From positions 95,500,561-95,564,560 of the forward strand of contig NC_092039.1 of the NCBI RefSeq assembly GCF_003086295.3: a stretch of DNA of 64,000 bases, read 5' to 3'. Of the stretch, positions 1-11,512 are shown piece after piece. Every line of letters starts with the position of its first letter. Position 1 is the first letter of the stretch. A program made the translations under genes and the position numbers. Source of the DNA: Arachis hypogaea (taxonomy: Eukaryota > Streptophyta > Magnoliopsida > Fabales > Fabaceae). The notes below the pieces were generated by a model. The model made no database searches. It was not told where the DNA came from and saw nothing but the letters and a program-made list of their open reading frames with translations.

Positions 1-1269
1 AAAGGAAAGGAGAAGGCTACCGACAAGACACCAGCAAGGCATGGCACTAAAAGAACCTTGGCTAAAGCACAACCTTCTACAAGCGTTAAGCCACCCACAA
101 AGAGGAAAAAGATAATCATCAAGGTTGATGAAGCAGAGAAAGCTTTTCCTACTAGGGACTCTGTATGGTTCACTAACCGTTACTGTAAGCATATGTTGCC
201 CATCCTGGCTAACAGGAACTACAACAATGAGCGCCTACTCATTCTTTCAACACACCTTGCTGAGTTTGTGGAGTCCCGCATCGAGAGGAGATAGTGGGAA
301 TTCTTGAGGAGGCAGCCGCGGCAGGTCAATCTATCGTGGGTAGTTGAATTCTACTCCAACTTCCACTTGCCAACTCTGCAATTTGTCTATGTTCATCAAA
401 AGCAAGTCCTTGTCTCCGAGGGGGCCATTCAGAGAGCATTGGATCTTCCACCTGGACCTGAGGGGTTGGACGCCTATCAGAAGGCCTTTCTCAAGCGCCA
501 GACATACCAGTTTGACTGGGATAGCGTTCTGGGAGTTATCGCACAACCGAGCAGCACTTGGATCTCTGGCCAACATCAGACTCGACCTAAGAGCATCGCG
601 GATCTAGTACTTACCTTGGAGGCTCATGTGTGGGCACATATTATGTCCCACTATGTCTTTTCGAACACTCACGAGTCCACCTTCACTGCAGACATGGTTG
701 TTCTCATCTAGTGCATTCTCACTGAGCAGCCTCTCAACTTACCAAAACACATCTGGCAGGCCATAGGGCACGTACAGATTGCGGGTAACCTTCCTTTTCC
801 CGCACTAGTTTCGGATCTTGTCTTTGCAGCTGGAGTTCCCTATAGGGCTAGGGACACCAAAGCCATGATTCTAGTGGCTGATCAGTATGTCCCGAATGAA
901 AAGTATATCAAACCCCCAGTACCCTCTGCTAGCCGCCATCCAAGCCCATCTGTAGCCACTCCCCTTACTACCACCCCGCCATCACCCACACCTCCTCCAC
1001 CATCCACCACTCAGATGTTCCTTTAGATCCTTCAGAGGTTAGACCGGCAAGACCGGCAGATGGAACGACTGGAGTGCCGCAACAAGCACCGATACGCCTA
1101 TCTGAAAGAGCTCATTGCTAGTACTCACCAACCTCCGGAAAAGAAGGATACCCCAGACTCCACCTCACCTACCAACCCCGGGAGCCATGACGAGCCCGAC
1201 CATGGAGGTGATGCTACCAGCCCCACCTTGCTCCTTACTGATGGCACAGAGGACCGTGCCAATCCTTAA
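1..1269 (+). pseudogene. Env-position ORF remnant of element A (retroelement protein, three in-frame stops)
   Basis: A single reading frame is open from base 1 to the TAA at 1267-1269, broken only by TAG codons at 292-294, 709-711 and 1024-1026. The 5' end is outside the window, so no start is visible. The order of features is a basic N-terminal stretch (TKRKKIIIKV), a globular region with VNLSWVVEFYSNF and VLVSEGAIQRALDLPPGPEG, a Pro/Thr/Ser-rich linker near base 960, then a charged coiled-coil-like end (LQRLDRQDRQMERLE). This layout resembles the plant retroelement proteins that databases often label putative plant transposon protein. That family name is from memory and needs a profile search. 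No RT, integrase or membrane segment is visible. The gene is dead unless the stops are read through. Confidence 0.7.
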
Positions 1270-1284
1270 GTGTGGGGAGGTCAG
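1243..1284 (+). other. Internal hairpin plus purine motif (polypurine-tract-like cassette) of element A
   Basis: The stem GGCACAG-AGGA-CCGTGCC (1243-1260, one A-C mismatch) overlaps the last codons of the ORF. The motif TTAAGTGTGGGGAGGTC follows and contains the ORF's stop codon. The same purine motif stands directly in front of the 3' LTR at 2594-2610, so this is an internal second copy. Elements C (20869-20907) and F (44082-44112) have equivalents at the same relative place. Confidence 0.65.
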
Positions 1285-2571
1285 TACCTGACTTCCGGAG
1301 ATAATCTCTCTTTCTCTCAACTATATCTTAACACCAACATGTTATTTTTCTTTTGTTAGATAGGATAGATTGCATGATAATAATTACTTGCATGTATGCT
1401 CTGCTTGGTTGAAGTAATGAGTTTCTTTTCAAGACACTACTCTATAGTATTTTACTAATTTAAATTGAAAAATTTGTGTTAAACTTGTTTGAAGATTGTA
1501 ATTTGGAACATGGTTGATAGTTGAGAACACACAACCTGTGAGATTTTGAGCTTAATTATATGGTTACATTATGTAACCACGATTTTCTCTTCTTGTGTGT
1601 TTCCTTATCTATGATTACAATCTATGTTTTGTTCCATTCTATATGTCCATTGTTTAGTGTATATTCATGCATACATATGATTGAGGCCATCATTTGTTAT
1701 TAGCTCACTTATCCCAAATAGCCTACCAATCCATTTACCCTTGTTTGCCACTTTGAGCCTCTTTAACCCCTAATTATTCTTTATATTACCACATCACTAG
1801 CCTTAAGCGGAAAAACAATTAATTATCCCATTTAAATCTTTGGTTAGCTTAAGATAGAGATGGTGTGTCAATTAAGTGTAGGAAAATGTGGGGACTTGGG
1901 TTAGTAAGAAAGTGTTTTGGGGTTACTGATAATTTTGAGAAGTTTGGGTACTACTCATGTGAGTGCAATAAAAAGATCAATGCATATGTGATTGAATTAA
2001 AGAAAACTGATGCATGAGTATGTGAAATATACAAAAGTGAGATTTTGGGTAGCTAGGCATGAATTTAGAGTTATGTAGAGTGTATGTATGTATTAGGTGG
2101 AAACCTATGTTAGTCAAAGATTCAATTTATAGCTCACTTGGCCATACATATATCCTCACCCTTACCTTAGCCCCATTACAACCTTGGAAAGACCTCATGA
2201 TCTTTGCATTAGTACACTAGATATTTGTTGATTGGTTAAATGAAGAGCAAAAATTCTAGAAAGCATGACTAGAGGAGATGAGAGTGGATTAACCCTAAAC
2301 ACCTGAGTGATTAGAGTGCATATACTTTTCCAATGAGGGTTCAATGCTTAATTCTATGTTCCCGGCTTTCATGAGCTATCTTCTTACAAGTTTACTTGCT
2401 TCTTATTGTCTGATTTAAGTTAGTGGAATCCAATTTATGTTTGTCTTGGAGGACTTGTTTACTTTTAACCAAGTAGGTAGAAACATCTTAGCATGTAGTT
2501 GCATTCGTTTACATAGGTTGCATTGCATGAGTCTTGCTTTCCCCCATTTATTCTTTTGATCTCCTTGAGAG
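1285..2571 (+). other. Noncoding 3' region of element A
   Basis: About 1.3 kb with no ORF of note between the internal purine motif and the polypurine tract. It is clearly homologous to 20908-22342 in element C and, reversed, to 42596-44081 in element F. Shared phrases include the run around GAACACACAACCTG and the block AGCTTAAGATAGAGA. It contains the palindrome GGTTACATTATGTAACC at 1562-1578, whose stem is also preserved in C and F. Conservation without coding capacity suggests an RNA-level role in the element, but that is inference. Confidence 0.6.
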
Positions 2572-2610
2572 TAGCATTAGGATATGCTAATGTTTTAAGT
2601 GTGGGGAGAT
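2572..2610 (+). other. Polypurine tract with adjacent AGGA-loop hairpin, element A
   Basis: TAGCATT-AGGA-TATGCTA (2572-2589) is a hairpin whose innermost pair is T-T. It is followed by TTTTAAGTGTGGGGAGAT, ending at 2610 directly before the LTR. The position next to the 3' LTR defines this as the plus-strand primer site of Ty3-gypsy replication. Confidence 0.8.
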
Positions 2611-3705
2611 TGATAAACCACTATTATATGGTTTATCTTGTGCTAAATTGAGTGGTATTTATCAATTCTCTGCATACTTACTCATACAATTTGTATGGTT
2701 TTACAAATCCTTCCCAATGTTGTTCTATGATTGAAAACTTGCTTCCCAAGCCTTTAACTTGTGTATTTTTTATTCCTCTTTTTACCATTCGATGTAGTGA
2801 TCCGTGTGTTAAGTGTTTTCAGGCTTTATAGGGCAGGAATGGCTTAGAGGATGGAAAGGAAGCATGCAAAAATGGAAGGAACATAAGAAAATAAAGGAGC
2901 TGACCAGCTAGGACCATTGTGCAAGCGCACTTGACGCGCACGCGCAAATTTGGCGCATTCCCCATGGACGCGGACGCGCACTTGCCGCGGATGCGTGACA
3001 TGCGCAGAGGACCATCAACGCGTACGCGTCCTTGATGCGGACGTGTGACATGCGCCACATGCAGAAAATGTAGAAAATACTGGGGGCGATTTTGGGCTGA
3101 GTTTGGACCCAGTTTCTGGCCCAGAAACACAGACTAGAGCCCGGGGACAGCAGAGACTCAAGATATTCACTCATTCAATAGTTCGAGTTTCAGTTTTTTG
3201 GGATCTTAGAGAGAATTCACCACTTCCTCTAGGGTTCTTCATATTCATAGATTCAATTTTATGCTTTTAAGTTGGATATTACAAAGGGTCCCTACCTCCG
3301 TGAAGTCTTTATTGTTCTAGTTTGTTTCATATTCCTTTACTCTTTTTATTTTCCCATTTACCATGTCCAGAGTCACAATTAGATATCACCTATTTTGTAA
3401 CAAATTAATGCAAGGACACTTTTCTATTTAACTTCTTTATTTCTTGATTATTTTCAATTGAGTTTAATTGCCATGTCTTCTTCCTACTCCTTTCACATTA
3501 ATGCGAATTTGGCATCCATGTTAATGGAGTAGACTTTTAACTTGGCTTTGGGGTTGATTAATATTGGAGACCCTTGAGTTGGAAGACTCAAGAGTCGAAT
3601 AATAATTGGAAGTTGTTGACTGGCTCCCGATTCACTAACGCTACTCCTTCCCAAGGGAGAAGATTAAGACTTATGAATCAGAGCTAGCTCAACTACTTGA
3701 CTTTT
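2611..3705 (+). repeat. 3' LTR of element A, first part
   Basis: The LTR starts TGATAAACCA and opens with the inverted repeat GATAAACCA/TGGTTTATC (2612-2637). It contains a GC-rich cluster of ACGCG palindromes (2926-3056). It ends where element B inserted, and its continuation is at 63795-64000. Its 3' terminus is beyond the window. Confidence 0.8.
2926..3056. repeat. ACGCG palindrome cluster in the LTR of element A
   Basis: Copies of the degenerate palindrome GACGCGNACGCG start near 2933, 2967, 2984, 3017 and 3034, with steps of about 17 or 33-34 bp. The stretch is GC-rich against an AT-rich background. Similar clusters occur in C (9340-9680 and 20196-20290) and F (42165-42260 and 48780-49250). 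Confidence 0.65.
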
Positions 3706-5367
3706 TGCTGCACAAAATTGTGATCTCAATGGCGCCAACAACTTGGTATGCACAATTGTAATCTCAACTCTTTTTCACAACTTCGCACAACTGACCAGCA
3801 AGTGCACTGGGACGTCCAAGTAATAAACCTTACGTGAGTAAGGGTCAATCCTACGGAGATTGTCGGCTTGAAGCAAGCTATGGTCATCTTGTAAATCTCA
3901 GTCAGGCGGATTCAAATGGTTATAGAGTTTTGATAATTAAAATATAAGTAAACATAAAAATAAAGATAGAGATACTTATGTAAATCATTTGTGGAAATTT
4001 CAGATAAGCGTATAGAGATGTGTTATTCCTTCTGAATCTCTGCTTTCCTATTGTCTTCATCCAATCATTCATACTCCATTCCATGACAAGTTGTATGTTC
4101 GGGCATCACCGTTGTCAATGGCTACCTCCCGTCCTCTCAGTGAAAATGGTCCGGCTACGGATTACGTAGGGCTAATCATCTGTCAGTTCTCGATTGTGTC
4201 AGAATAAGATCCATTGATCCTTTTGCGCACTGTCACTGCGCCCAACACTCGCGAGTTTAAAGCTCGTCACAGTCATCCCATCCCAAATCCTACTCGAAAT
4301 ACCACAGACAAGGTTTAGACTTTTCGGATCTCAAGAATGCTGCCAATTGATTCTAGCTTATAACACGAAGACTCTGATTTCACAGAATGGAAGGCTCTGT
4401 TGTCAGGAGAGGCAACCATGCGTCGTGGACCAGGAGGCCAAGAGATAAACACTCAAGCTATAGCATGTAGAACGGAAGTGGTTGTCAGGCACGCGTTCAT
4501 AAGGGAGAATGATGAAGAGTGTCACGGATCATCACATTCATCAGGTTGAAGTGCGGGTGAATATCTTAGAATAGGAATAAGCTTGAATTGAATAGAAAAT
4601 AGTAGTAATTGCATTAATACTCGAGGAAAAGCAGAGCTCCACACGTAGAAACTTGACAGTTGAAAATACATAAGTGATAATGGTGTTCATTGGCTTCGGC
4701 CCCAGAGAAGGAACCAGAATAGCCAAGACCTAGATCTAATACAATGAGAAAAAGTAACATTTATACTAAAACTAGTAGCTAGGGCTTACAGAGATAAGTA
4801 AATGATGCAGAAATCCGCTTTCAGGCCCACTTGGTGTGTGCTTGGGCTGAGAATTGAAGCTTTCATGTGTAGAGACTTTTCTTGGAGTTTAACGCCAGTT
4901 TTTATGCCAGTTTAGGCGTTTAACTCCAGCTTCTATCCTGTTTCTGGCGTTTAACGCCAGGATATGGCAGAAAGTTGGCGTTTGAACGCCAGTTTGCGTC
5001 ATCAAAACTCGAGCAAAGTATAGATTATTATATATTTCTGAAAAGCTCTGGATGTCTACTTTTCAATGCAATTGAGAGTGCGCCATTTGGGTTTCTGTAG
5101 CTCCAAAAAATCTATTTCGAGTGTAGGGAGGTCAGAATCCAACAGCATCAACAATCCTTTTTCAGCCTCTGAATCAAATTTTTGCTCAGGTCCCTCAATT
5201 TCAGCCAGAAAATACCTGAAATTACAAAAAAACACACAAACTCATAGTAAGTCCAGAAATGTGAATTTTGCTTAAAAACTAATAAAAATATACTAAAAAA
5301 GTAGCTGGATCCTACTAAAAACTATCTAAAAACAATGCCAAAAAGCATATAAATTATCCACTCATTA
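3706..5367 (-). repeat. 3' LTR of element B
   Basis: On the + strand it runs from TGCTGCACAAAATTG to CTCATTA, where the related LTRs end CTCATCA. Its 1662 bp match 40902-41626 plus 62907-63794. A TATAAATG box on the sense strand lies at 4758-4765. The palindrome ladder is at 4884-4990 and the shared LTR module at 5021-5135. A primer-site-like fragment is embedded near 3732-3755. Confidence 0.85.
4884..4990. repeat. 31-bp palindrome ladder in the 3' LTR of B
   Basis: Four units of the GGMGTTTNAACGCC type start at 4884, 4915, 4946 and 4977, exactly 31 bp apart. Some arms are degenerate (GGAG in the first, ACTCC in the second). The equivalent ladder in the LTR of E starts at 29147. Confidence 0.75.
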
Positions 5368-5890
5368 CAACACCAAACTTAATTTATTGATTGTCGCCAA
5401 GAAACTGAAAATAAAATAGGATAAAAAGAAGAGAATATACAATGAATCTCACAATATCAATAAAACTTAGTCCCAATTAGATGAGTGGGGCTAGTAGCAT
5501 TTTTGCTTCTGAACAGTTTTGGTATCTCACTTTATCCTTTGAAATTCAAAATGATTGGCATCTATAGGAACTCAGAATTTTAGATAGTGTTATTGATTCT
5601 CCTAGTTCAGTATGTTGATTCTTGAACATAGCTACTTTATGAGTTTTGGCCGTGGCCCTAAGCACTTTGTTTTCCAGTATTACCACCGGATACATAAATG
5701 CCACAGACACATAACTGGGTGAACCTTTTTAGATTGTGACTCAGCTTTGCTAAAGTCCCCAATTAGAGGTGTCCAGAGTTCTTAAGCACACTCTTTTGCT
5801 TTGGATCACGACTTTAACCACTCAGTCTCAAGCTTTTCACTTGGACCTTTATGACACAAGCACATGGTTAGGGACAGCTTGATTTAGCCG
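5368..5890 (-). other. Polypurine tract and 3' untranslated part of element B
   Basis: Directly inside the 3' LTR the sense strand reads AAGTTTGGTGTTG. A decayed hairpin lies at 5387-5403, where TTTCTTG-GCGA-CAATCAA corresponds to the intact TTGCTTG stem of D, E and G. The remainder is noncoding and aligns with 29629-30150 of element E. It stops at the insertion of element C and resumes at 23797. No ORF is present. Confidence 0.7.
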
Positions 5891-7304
5891 TGATAAACCA
5901 CTATTTTGTGGTACATCTTGTGCTTAATTGAGTGGATTTTATCCACTAGTCTCACACTTATTCATATTATTTGCATGGTTTTTCAATTCCTTTCCAGAAT
6001 TTGTGCTATGATTGAAAACATATTTCTTTGACCTTAATTTTATTAATTTTAATCCTCCCTTTATACCATTCGATGCCGTGATATGTGTGTTAAGTGATTT
6101 CAGGGATTACGGGGCAGGAATGGCTTAGAGGATGGAAAGGAAGCATGCAAAAGTGGAAGAAATACAAGAAATTGAAGGAACTGCAAAGCTGTCAGCCTGA
6201 CCCTCTCGCACTAAATCGATCATAACTTGAGCTACAGAGGTCCAAATGAAGCGGTTCCAGTTGCGTTGAAAAGCTAACGTTCGGGGCTTCGATTTGATAT
6301 ATAATTTCCTATAGTGACCGTACATCTAGGTGACGCGAACGCGTGCTTCACGCGGACGCATCGCAGTGACGAAAATCAGCGTGTCAGATTTCATCCCCAG
6401 TGATTTCTGGGCTATTTTCGGCCCAGTTTCATGTCCAGAAAACATAGATTAAAGGCTGCAAAGTAGAGCAATGAAAAGATATGACTCATAATTCACTTTT
6501 CATAATTTAGATGTAGTTTTTAGAGAAAGAGGTGCTCTCCTCTCTCTTAGGATTAGGATTAGGATTCCTCTTAAAGGATTTAGGATTTCTTCTTCTCAAA
6601 GACTTCTCAATTTCCAGGTTTAAATGTTCCTTTTATTGCTTTAATTTATGAATCCTTAAGTCAAATTTGATATCTTTATTAATTCAATTTGAGGTATTTC
6701 AGACTTATTACTTCTTCTATCATTTATTATCAATTGATGTTTTAAGTTAGATTTTTCCCTTTTGGCTTTGGTTGAGTAATTGGTAATGCTTGAGTTGTCA
6801 AAATAAAGCAGTGGTTGAAATTGGGAGTTGCTGATTAATTTGGATATCTCTAAGGCTAGTCTTTCCATAGGAATTGACTAGGACTTGAGGATTTATATTG
6901 ATTTATCCACTTGACTTACCTTCATAGTTAGAGATTGACTAAGTGGGAGCAATAAACAATTCTCATCACTTCTGATAAAGATAACTAGGATAGGATTTCC
7001 AGTTCTCATACCTTGCCAAGAGATTTTATTATTATTAATTTATTTTTCTTGTCATTCAAACTACTTACTCCTTATTTCAAAAACCCAAAAATATTGTTTT
7101 TCATAACCAATAATAAATCATACTTCCCTGCAATTTCTTGAGAAGACGACCCGAGGTTTGAATACTTCGAATATTTATTTTTATTGTGTTTTCTTAAGTG
7201 ACAAACAAAACTTTTGTACAAAAGAATTCTCTGTTGGTTTAGAAACTATACTTACAATGCGATTATATTTGTGAATTTCTTTACCGATAGAAACCCGATC
7301 GTCA
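5891..7304 (+). repeat. 5' LTR of element C
   Basis: 1414 bp starting TGATAAACCAC and ending GATCGTCA. It matches the 3' LTR at 22381-23796. The shared LTR module lies at 6191-6310 in the same sense orientation as in the other families. A short ACGCG palindrome pair is near 6333-6360. Confidence 0.9.
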
Positions 7305-7308
7305 AAAA

Positions 7309-7326
7309 TGGCGTCGTTGCCGGGGA
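7309..7326 (+). promoter_or_regulatory. Primer binding site, element C
   Basis: TGGCGTCGTTGCCGGGGA lies four bases after the LTR end. It is one change from the tRNA-Asp-like site TGGCGCCGTTGCCGGGG of the other elements and is where minus-strand DNA synthesis would start. Confidence 0.85.
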
Positions 7327-7555
7327 ATTGCAAACGTGTGCCTTATTATTGGTTATTGTAAATATTTTTAAAAAAAATTCAGATTTTTATTTTAAAATTT
7401 TTATCTTATCTTATCTTAGTTTTAAATTTCAAAATTCAAATCTTTTTCAAAAATTATATCTTTTTCAAAATCTTATCTTATCTTTTTTCAAAAATCATAT
7501 CTTTTTCAAAATATTTTTTTTTATTAAATTTTTGTTTTTATTTTCTCTCACTACT
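7327..7555 (+). other. Leader of element C with TCTTTTTCAAAA repeats
   Basis: An A/T-rich leader with repeated TCTTATCTTATC and TCTTTTTCAAAAAT phrases (7400-7520). The leaders of B, D, E and G contain the same phrase on their own sense strand. No coding capacity of note. Confidence 0.6.
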
Positions 7556-8788
7556 ATGAACTCTCACCCCTTTGGCTATGAGTCTGGTTACAATTATGTT
7601 GCAGGAAGAGGAGATTACAATGAGAACATGCATCAAGGTTAGGAAAATTAAAGATGGGAGGAGCCACAAGAATTTGATCAACTTTCATGGCAACAACCAC
7701 CTCCAATGGCCTATCAACAACCATTCTGTGATGCATATCAAGGCAATGGATATGGTGAGCACTCTTTTGATTATCAACAACTACCACCATATGCCTATGA
7801 ACCCCCTCCTCAACATCATTTTGGACCACCATACTCACAAGCCCCTTACCACCAAACACTCTCATATGATCCTAACCCTTATCCACCACACCAACCACCT
7901 TATGAGCCATATGAACAATATCTAGAACCACCCCAATTTCAACCCAATTACTCCCAGGAACCACCACCTCCATATACACCATGTCCATGTCCATCTACCC
8001 AAGAGCCATATGATCCTAATCATGCAATCCAAGCAGAACAAGAATCAAGGGATCATCTCAAGGAATTAGTGGATCGATTTCATGCAACTCTATATCAACT
8101 AAATCAAGCGATAAGTCGATTAGCTTCCCAATGCTCGGACACTCAAAGTGATCCCATGGCTACATGTGGAAAATCAATAAAAGAGCATAGCATAAAGGAG
8201 ACACTAGAAACTCCAATGGACAATAAGGAACATACCTTTGTATTGGAACAAGTGGAGGAAACCGTCATAGCTGAAGAAGAGGAAGTGGTTGAAGATTTAG
8301 GAGATGTGAAACCTCCATGGGAAATTCAAATCATAGAACCTCCTTCCAAGACGTTTGAATTTGATGTTGAAGGGAGTGTACAACCTCCAAGGCATACCAT
8401 GGTTGAAGACTTGGAATAGGTTGATCAAGAGATGGAGACTAAAGAAGCAGAAGCACAGCCTCCCATGCCCTTGGTAAGCAATAAAGAAGAGATTAAATTG
8501 GAAGAAAGCTACCAAGAAGAAGAGGTTGATATTGAAGAAGCTTGCAAAAAGGTGGAAAGTGTCAAGAAAGAACACACAGGAGTAAAGCCTGCAAATACCT
8601 TGCCAAAGTTGTTGGAGACCCCTCCCCCTAAGTTGCCATCATCCTTCACAACATTCAAGTGGGTAAAATTCATATCCCTTAGCTTTCTAATTCCACTTGA
8701 ATATGGGCTACTGGAGACGGATGGTCAACTTAAAGCTCTTTGTGGCATTAAGAGTAAGAGGAAGATGGTTAGTGCTTGGAGTTGTTAG
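7556..8788 (+). pseudogene. Tyr/Pro/Gln-rich retroelement protein of element C, function unknown
   Basis: One frame from ATG 7556 (MNSHPFGYESGYNY) to the stop at 8786-8788, broken by TAG 7640, TAA 7649 and TAG 8417. The N-terminal third is low-complexity, with repeated Pro-Pro-Tyr and Gln phrases (YEPYEQYLEPPQFQ). The middle looks helical (DHLKELVDRFHATLYQLNQA). An acidic region with EEVVEDLGD and PPWE follows. The C-terminus has the conserved phrase FKWVKF and IPLEYGLLETDGQL. Element F carries the same protein (51077-49822 and 61583-61479), including MATCG, EHS, ETP, EDLGD-PPWE and IPLEYGLL-TDGQL, so the ORF was maintained in at least two lineages. Its place after the primer site is that of gag, but I recognise no gag domain, zinc knuckle or protease. 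Confidence 0.7.
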
Positions 8789-9339
<551 letters not shown>

Positions 9340-9737
9340 AATCGCACGCGACGCGACCGCGTCGGCATTGGGAAGAAAACAAAATTGAACAGAGAGCCAC
9401 ACGAAAGCGTGGCTGGAGGTGTGCCTTTAGCACAATTTGACCCACGCTAACGTGTCCACGTCATGTGGGAAAAATGCCTCCCACGCGTCCGCGTCACACA
9501 TGCGAACGCGTGCCCTAAAAATCGACGTAAAAAGGGTGTATGGCAGCAAGTTGTGATGGAGTGGGGCTGGAACCGTGCTAGAAGCACAAGCCTTACCACG
9601 CGAACGTGTGCCCCACGCGTCCGTGCCATTTTTCAAATCAAGGCCAACCACGCAATCGCGTACCCCACGCGACCGCGTCACCCTAAAATTTGGCAATATG
9701 AGTTTCAAACAGAGAGTTGCGCGACCGCAAGGCTGCC
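9340..9737. repeat. ACGCG palindrome cluster of element C, left of element D
   Basis: A GC-rich stretch with many CACGCGNNCGCGT phrases (near 9348, 9482, 9598, 9647 and 9667). It is cut by element D, and the rest is at 20163-20290. Bases 9733-9737 (CTGCC) are the duplication flanking D. The ORFs read through here are composition artefacts. Confidence 0.65.
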
Positions 9738-11475
9738 TGGTGCGCGAAATTGTGAACAATACTTTTTCACAACTCTCATAATCCCCGGTCATGAGCCCCA
9801 AAAACTTGGTAGCTCAATACCATGGCATTACACAACTTCGCACAACTAACCAGCAAGTGCACTGGGTCGTCCAAGTAATAAACCTTACGCGAGTAAGGGT
9901 CGATCCCACGGAGATTGTTAGTATTGAAGCAAGCTATGGTCATCTTGTAAATCTTAGTCAGGCAAACTCAAATGGTAATGGTGATGAACGAAAATAACAC
10001 AAAGGTAAAGATAGAGATACTTATGTAATTCATTGGTAGGAACTTCAGATAAGCGCATGAAGATGCCTTCCCTTCCGTCTCTCTGCTTTCCTACTATCTT
10101 CATCCAATCCTTCTTACTCCCTTCCATGGCAAGCTTAAGCAAGGGTTTCACCGTTGTCAGTGGCTACCTCCCATCCTCTCAGTGAAAGCGATTGCATATG
10201 CTCTGTCACAGCATAGCGGAATTCATCTATCGGTTCTCAATCAGGCCGGAATAGAATCCAGTGATTCTTTTGCGTCTGTCACTAACGCCCCGCCTTCAGG
10301 AGTTTGAAGCACATCACAGTCATTCAGTCATTGAATCCTACTCAGAATACCACAAACAAGGTTAGACCTTCCGGATTCTCTTGAATGCTGCCATCAGTTC
10401 TCGCCTATACCACGAAGACTCTGATCTCATGGAATGGTTGGCTCGTTTGTCAGACGAGCACTCGGTTGTCAGGCGATCAACCATGCATCGTGCAATCAGG
10501 AATCCAAGAGATATTCACTAGAGCCTTGATCGCTTGTAGAACAAGAGTGGTTGTCAGTCACCTTGTTCATGGGTGAGAATGATGATGAGTGTCACGGATC
10601 ATCACATTCATCAAGTTGAAGAACAAGAGATATCTTAGAACAAGAACAAGCGGAATTGAATGGAAGAACAATAGTAATTGCATTAATACTCGAGGTACAG
10701 CAGAGCTCCACACCTTAATCTATGGTGTGTAGAAACTCCACCGTTGAAAATACATAAGCATAAGGTCTAGGAATGGCCGAATGGCCAGCCTCCCAAAGAG
10801 GGTTCAAATATAAAAACATGATCAAAAGATCCAAAGATCGAAAGACTCTTAATACAATAGTCAAAGGTCCTACTTATAGAAAACTAGTAGCCTAAGGTGT
10901 ACAAAAATGAGTAAATGACATAAAAATCCACTTCCGGGCCCACTTGGTGTGTGCTTGGGCTGAGCAATGAAGCATTTTCATGCAGAGACTCTTCTTGGAG
11001 TTAAATGCCAGCTTTAGTGCCAGTTTGGGCGTTTAACTCCCATTTGGGTGCCAGTTCCAGCGTTTAACGCTGGGATTTCTGAGGGTGACTTTGAACGCCG
11101 GTTTGGGCCATCAAATCTTGGACAAAGTATGGACTATCATATATTGCTGGAAAGCCCAGGATGTCTACTTTCCAACGCCGTTGAGAGCGCGCCAATTGGG
11201 CTTCTGTAGCTCCAGAAAATCCACTTCGAGTGCAGGGAGGTCAGAATCCAACAGCATCTGCAGTCCTTTTTAGTCTCTGAATCAGATTTTTGCTCAGGTC
11301 CCTCAATTTCAGCCAGAAAATACCTGAAATCACAGAAAAACACACAAACTCATAGTAAAGTCCAGAAAAGTGAATTTTAACTAAAAACTAATAAAAATAT
11401 ACTAAAAACTAACTATATCATACCAAAAACATACTAAAAACAATGCCAAAAAGCATACAAATTATCCGCTCATCA
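9738..11475 (-). repeat. 3' LTR of element D
   Basis: On the + strand it runs from TGGTGCGCGAAATTG to CCGCTCATCA. It matches 18425-20162 base for base apart from about 20 substitutions. It contains an embedded primer-site relic (about 9779-9812), a palindrome ladder (about 11000-11100) and the shared LTR module (11131-11244). Confidence 0.95.
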
Positions 11476-11512
11476 CAACACCAAACTTAAATTGTTGCTT
11501 GTCCCCAAGCAA
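11476..11512 (-). other. Polypurine tract and GGGA-loop hairpin, element D
   Basis: On the sense strand TTGCTTG-GGGA-CAAGCAA (11512-11495) forms a perfect seven-pair stem. It is followed by ATTTAAGTTTGGTGTTG up to the LTR edge. This is the plus-strand primer position. Confidence 0.8.

Larger units (their letters stand above)
1..3705 (+). mobile_element. Element A, outermost LTR retrotransposon (left part: internal 3' region and start of 3' LTR)
   Basis: The oldest layer of the nest. Bases 1-2610 are the 3' end of an internal region: an ORF remnant, a hairpin with purine motif, 1.3 kb of noncoding DNA, then the polypurine tract. Bases 2611-3705 are the start of the 3' LTR, beginning TGATAAACC. 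The LTR is cut at 3705 by element B and resumes at 63795. The 5-bp target duplication reads CTTTT at 3701-3705 and CTTTC at 63795-63799. The + orientation follows from the order ORF, purine tract, LTR. The 5' part lies outside the window, so completeness cannot be judged. The LTR start and 3' noncoding blocks resemble those of elements C and F, so the three are likely related subfamilies. Confidence 0.85.

Noticed and set aside
9427..9849. Arg-rich frames on both strands near the ACGCG cluster
   Set aside because: GC-rich palindrome repeats lack stops. One frame also runs across the junction into element D.
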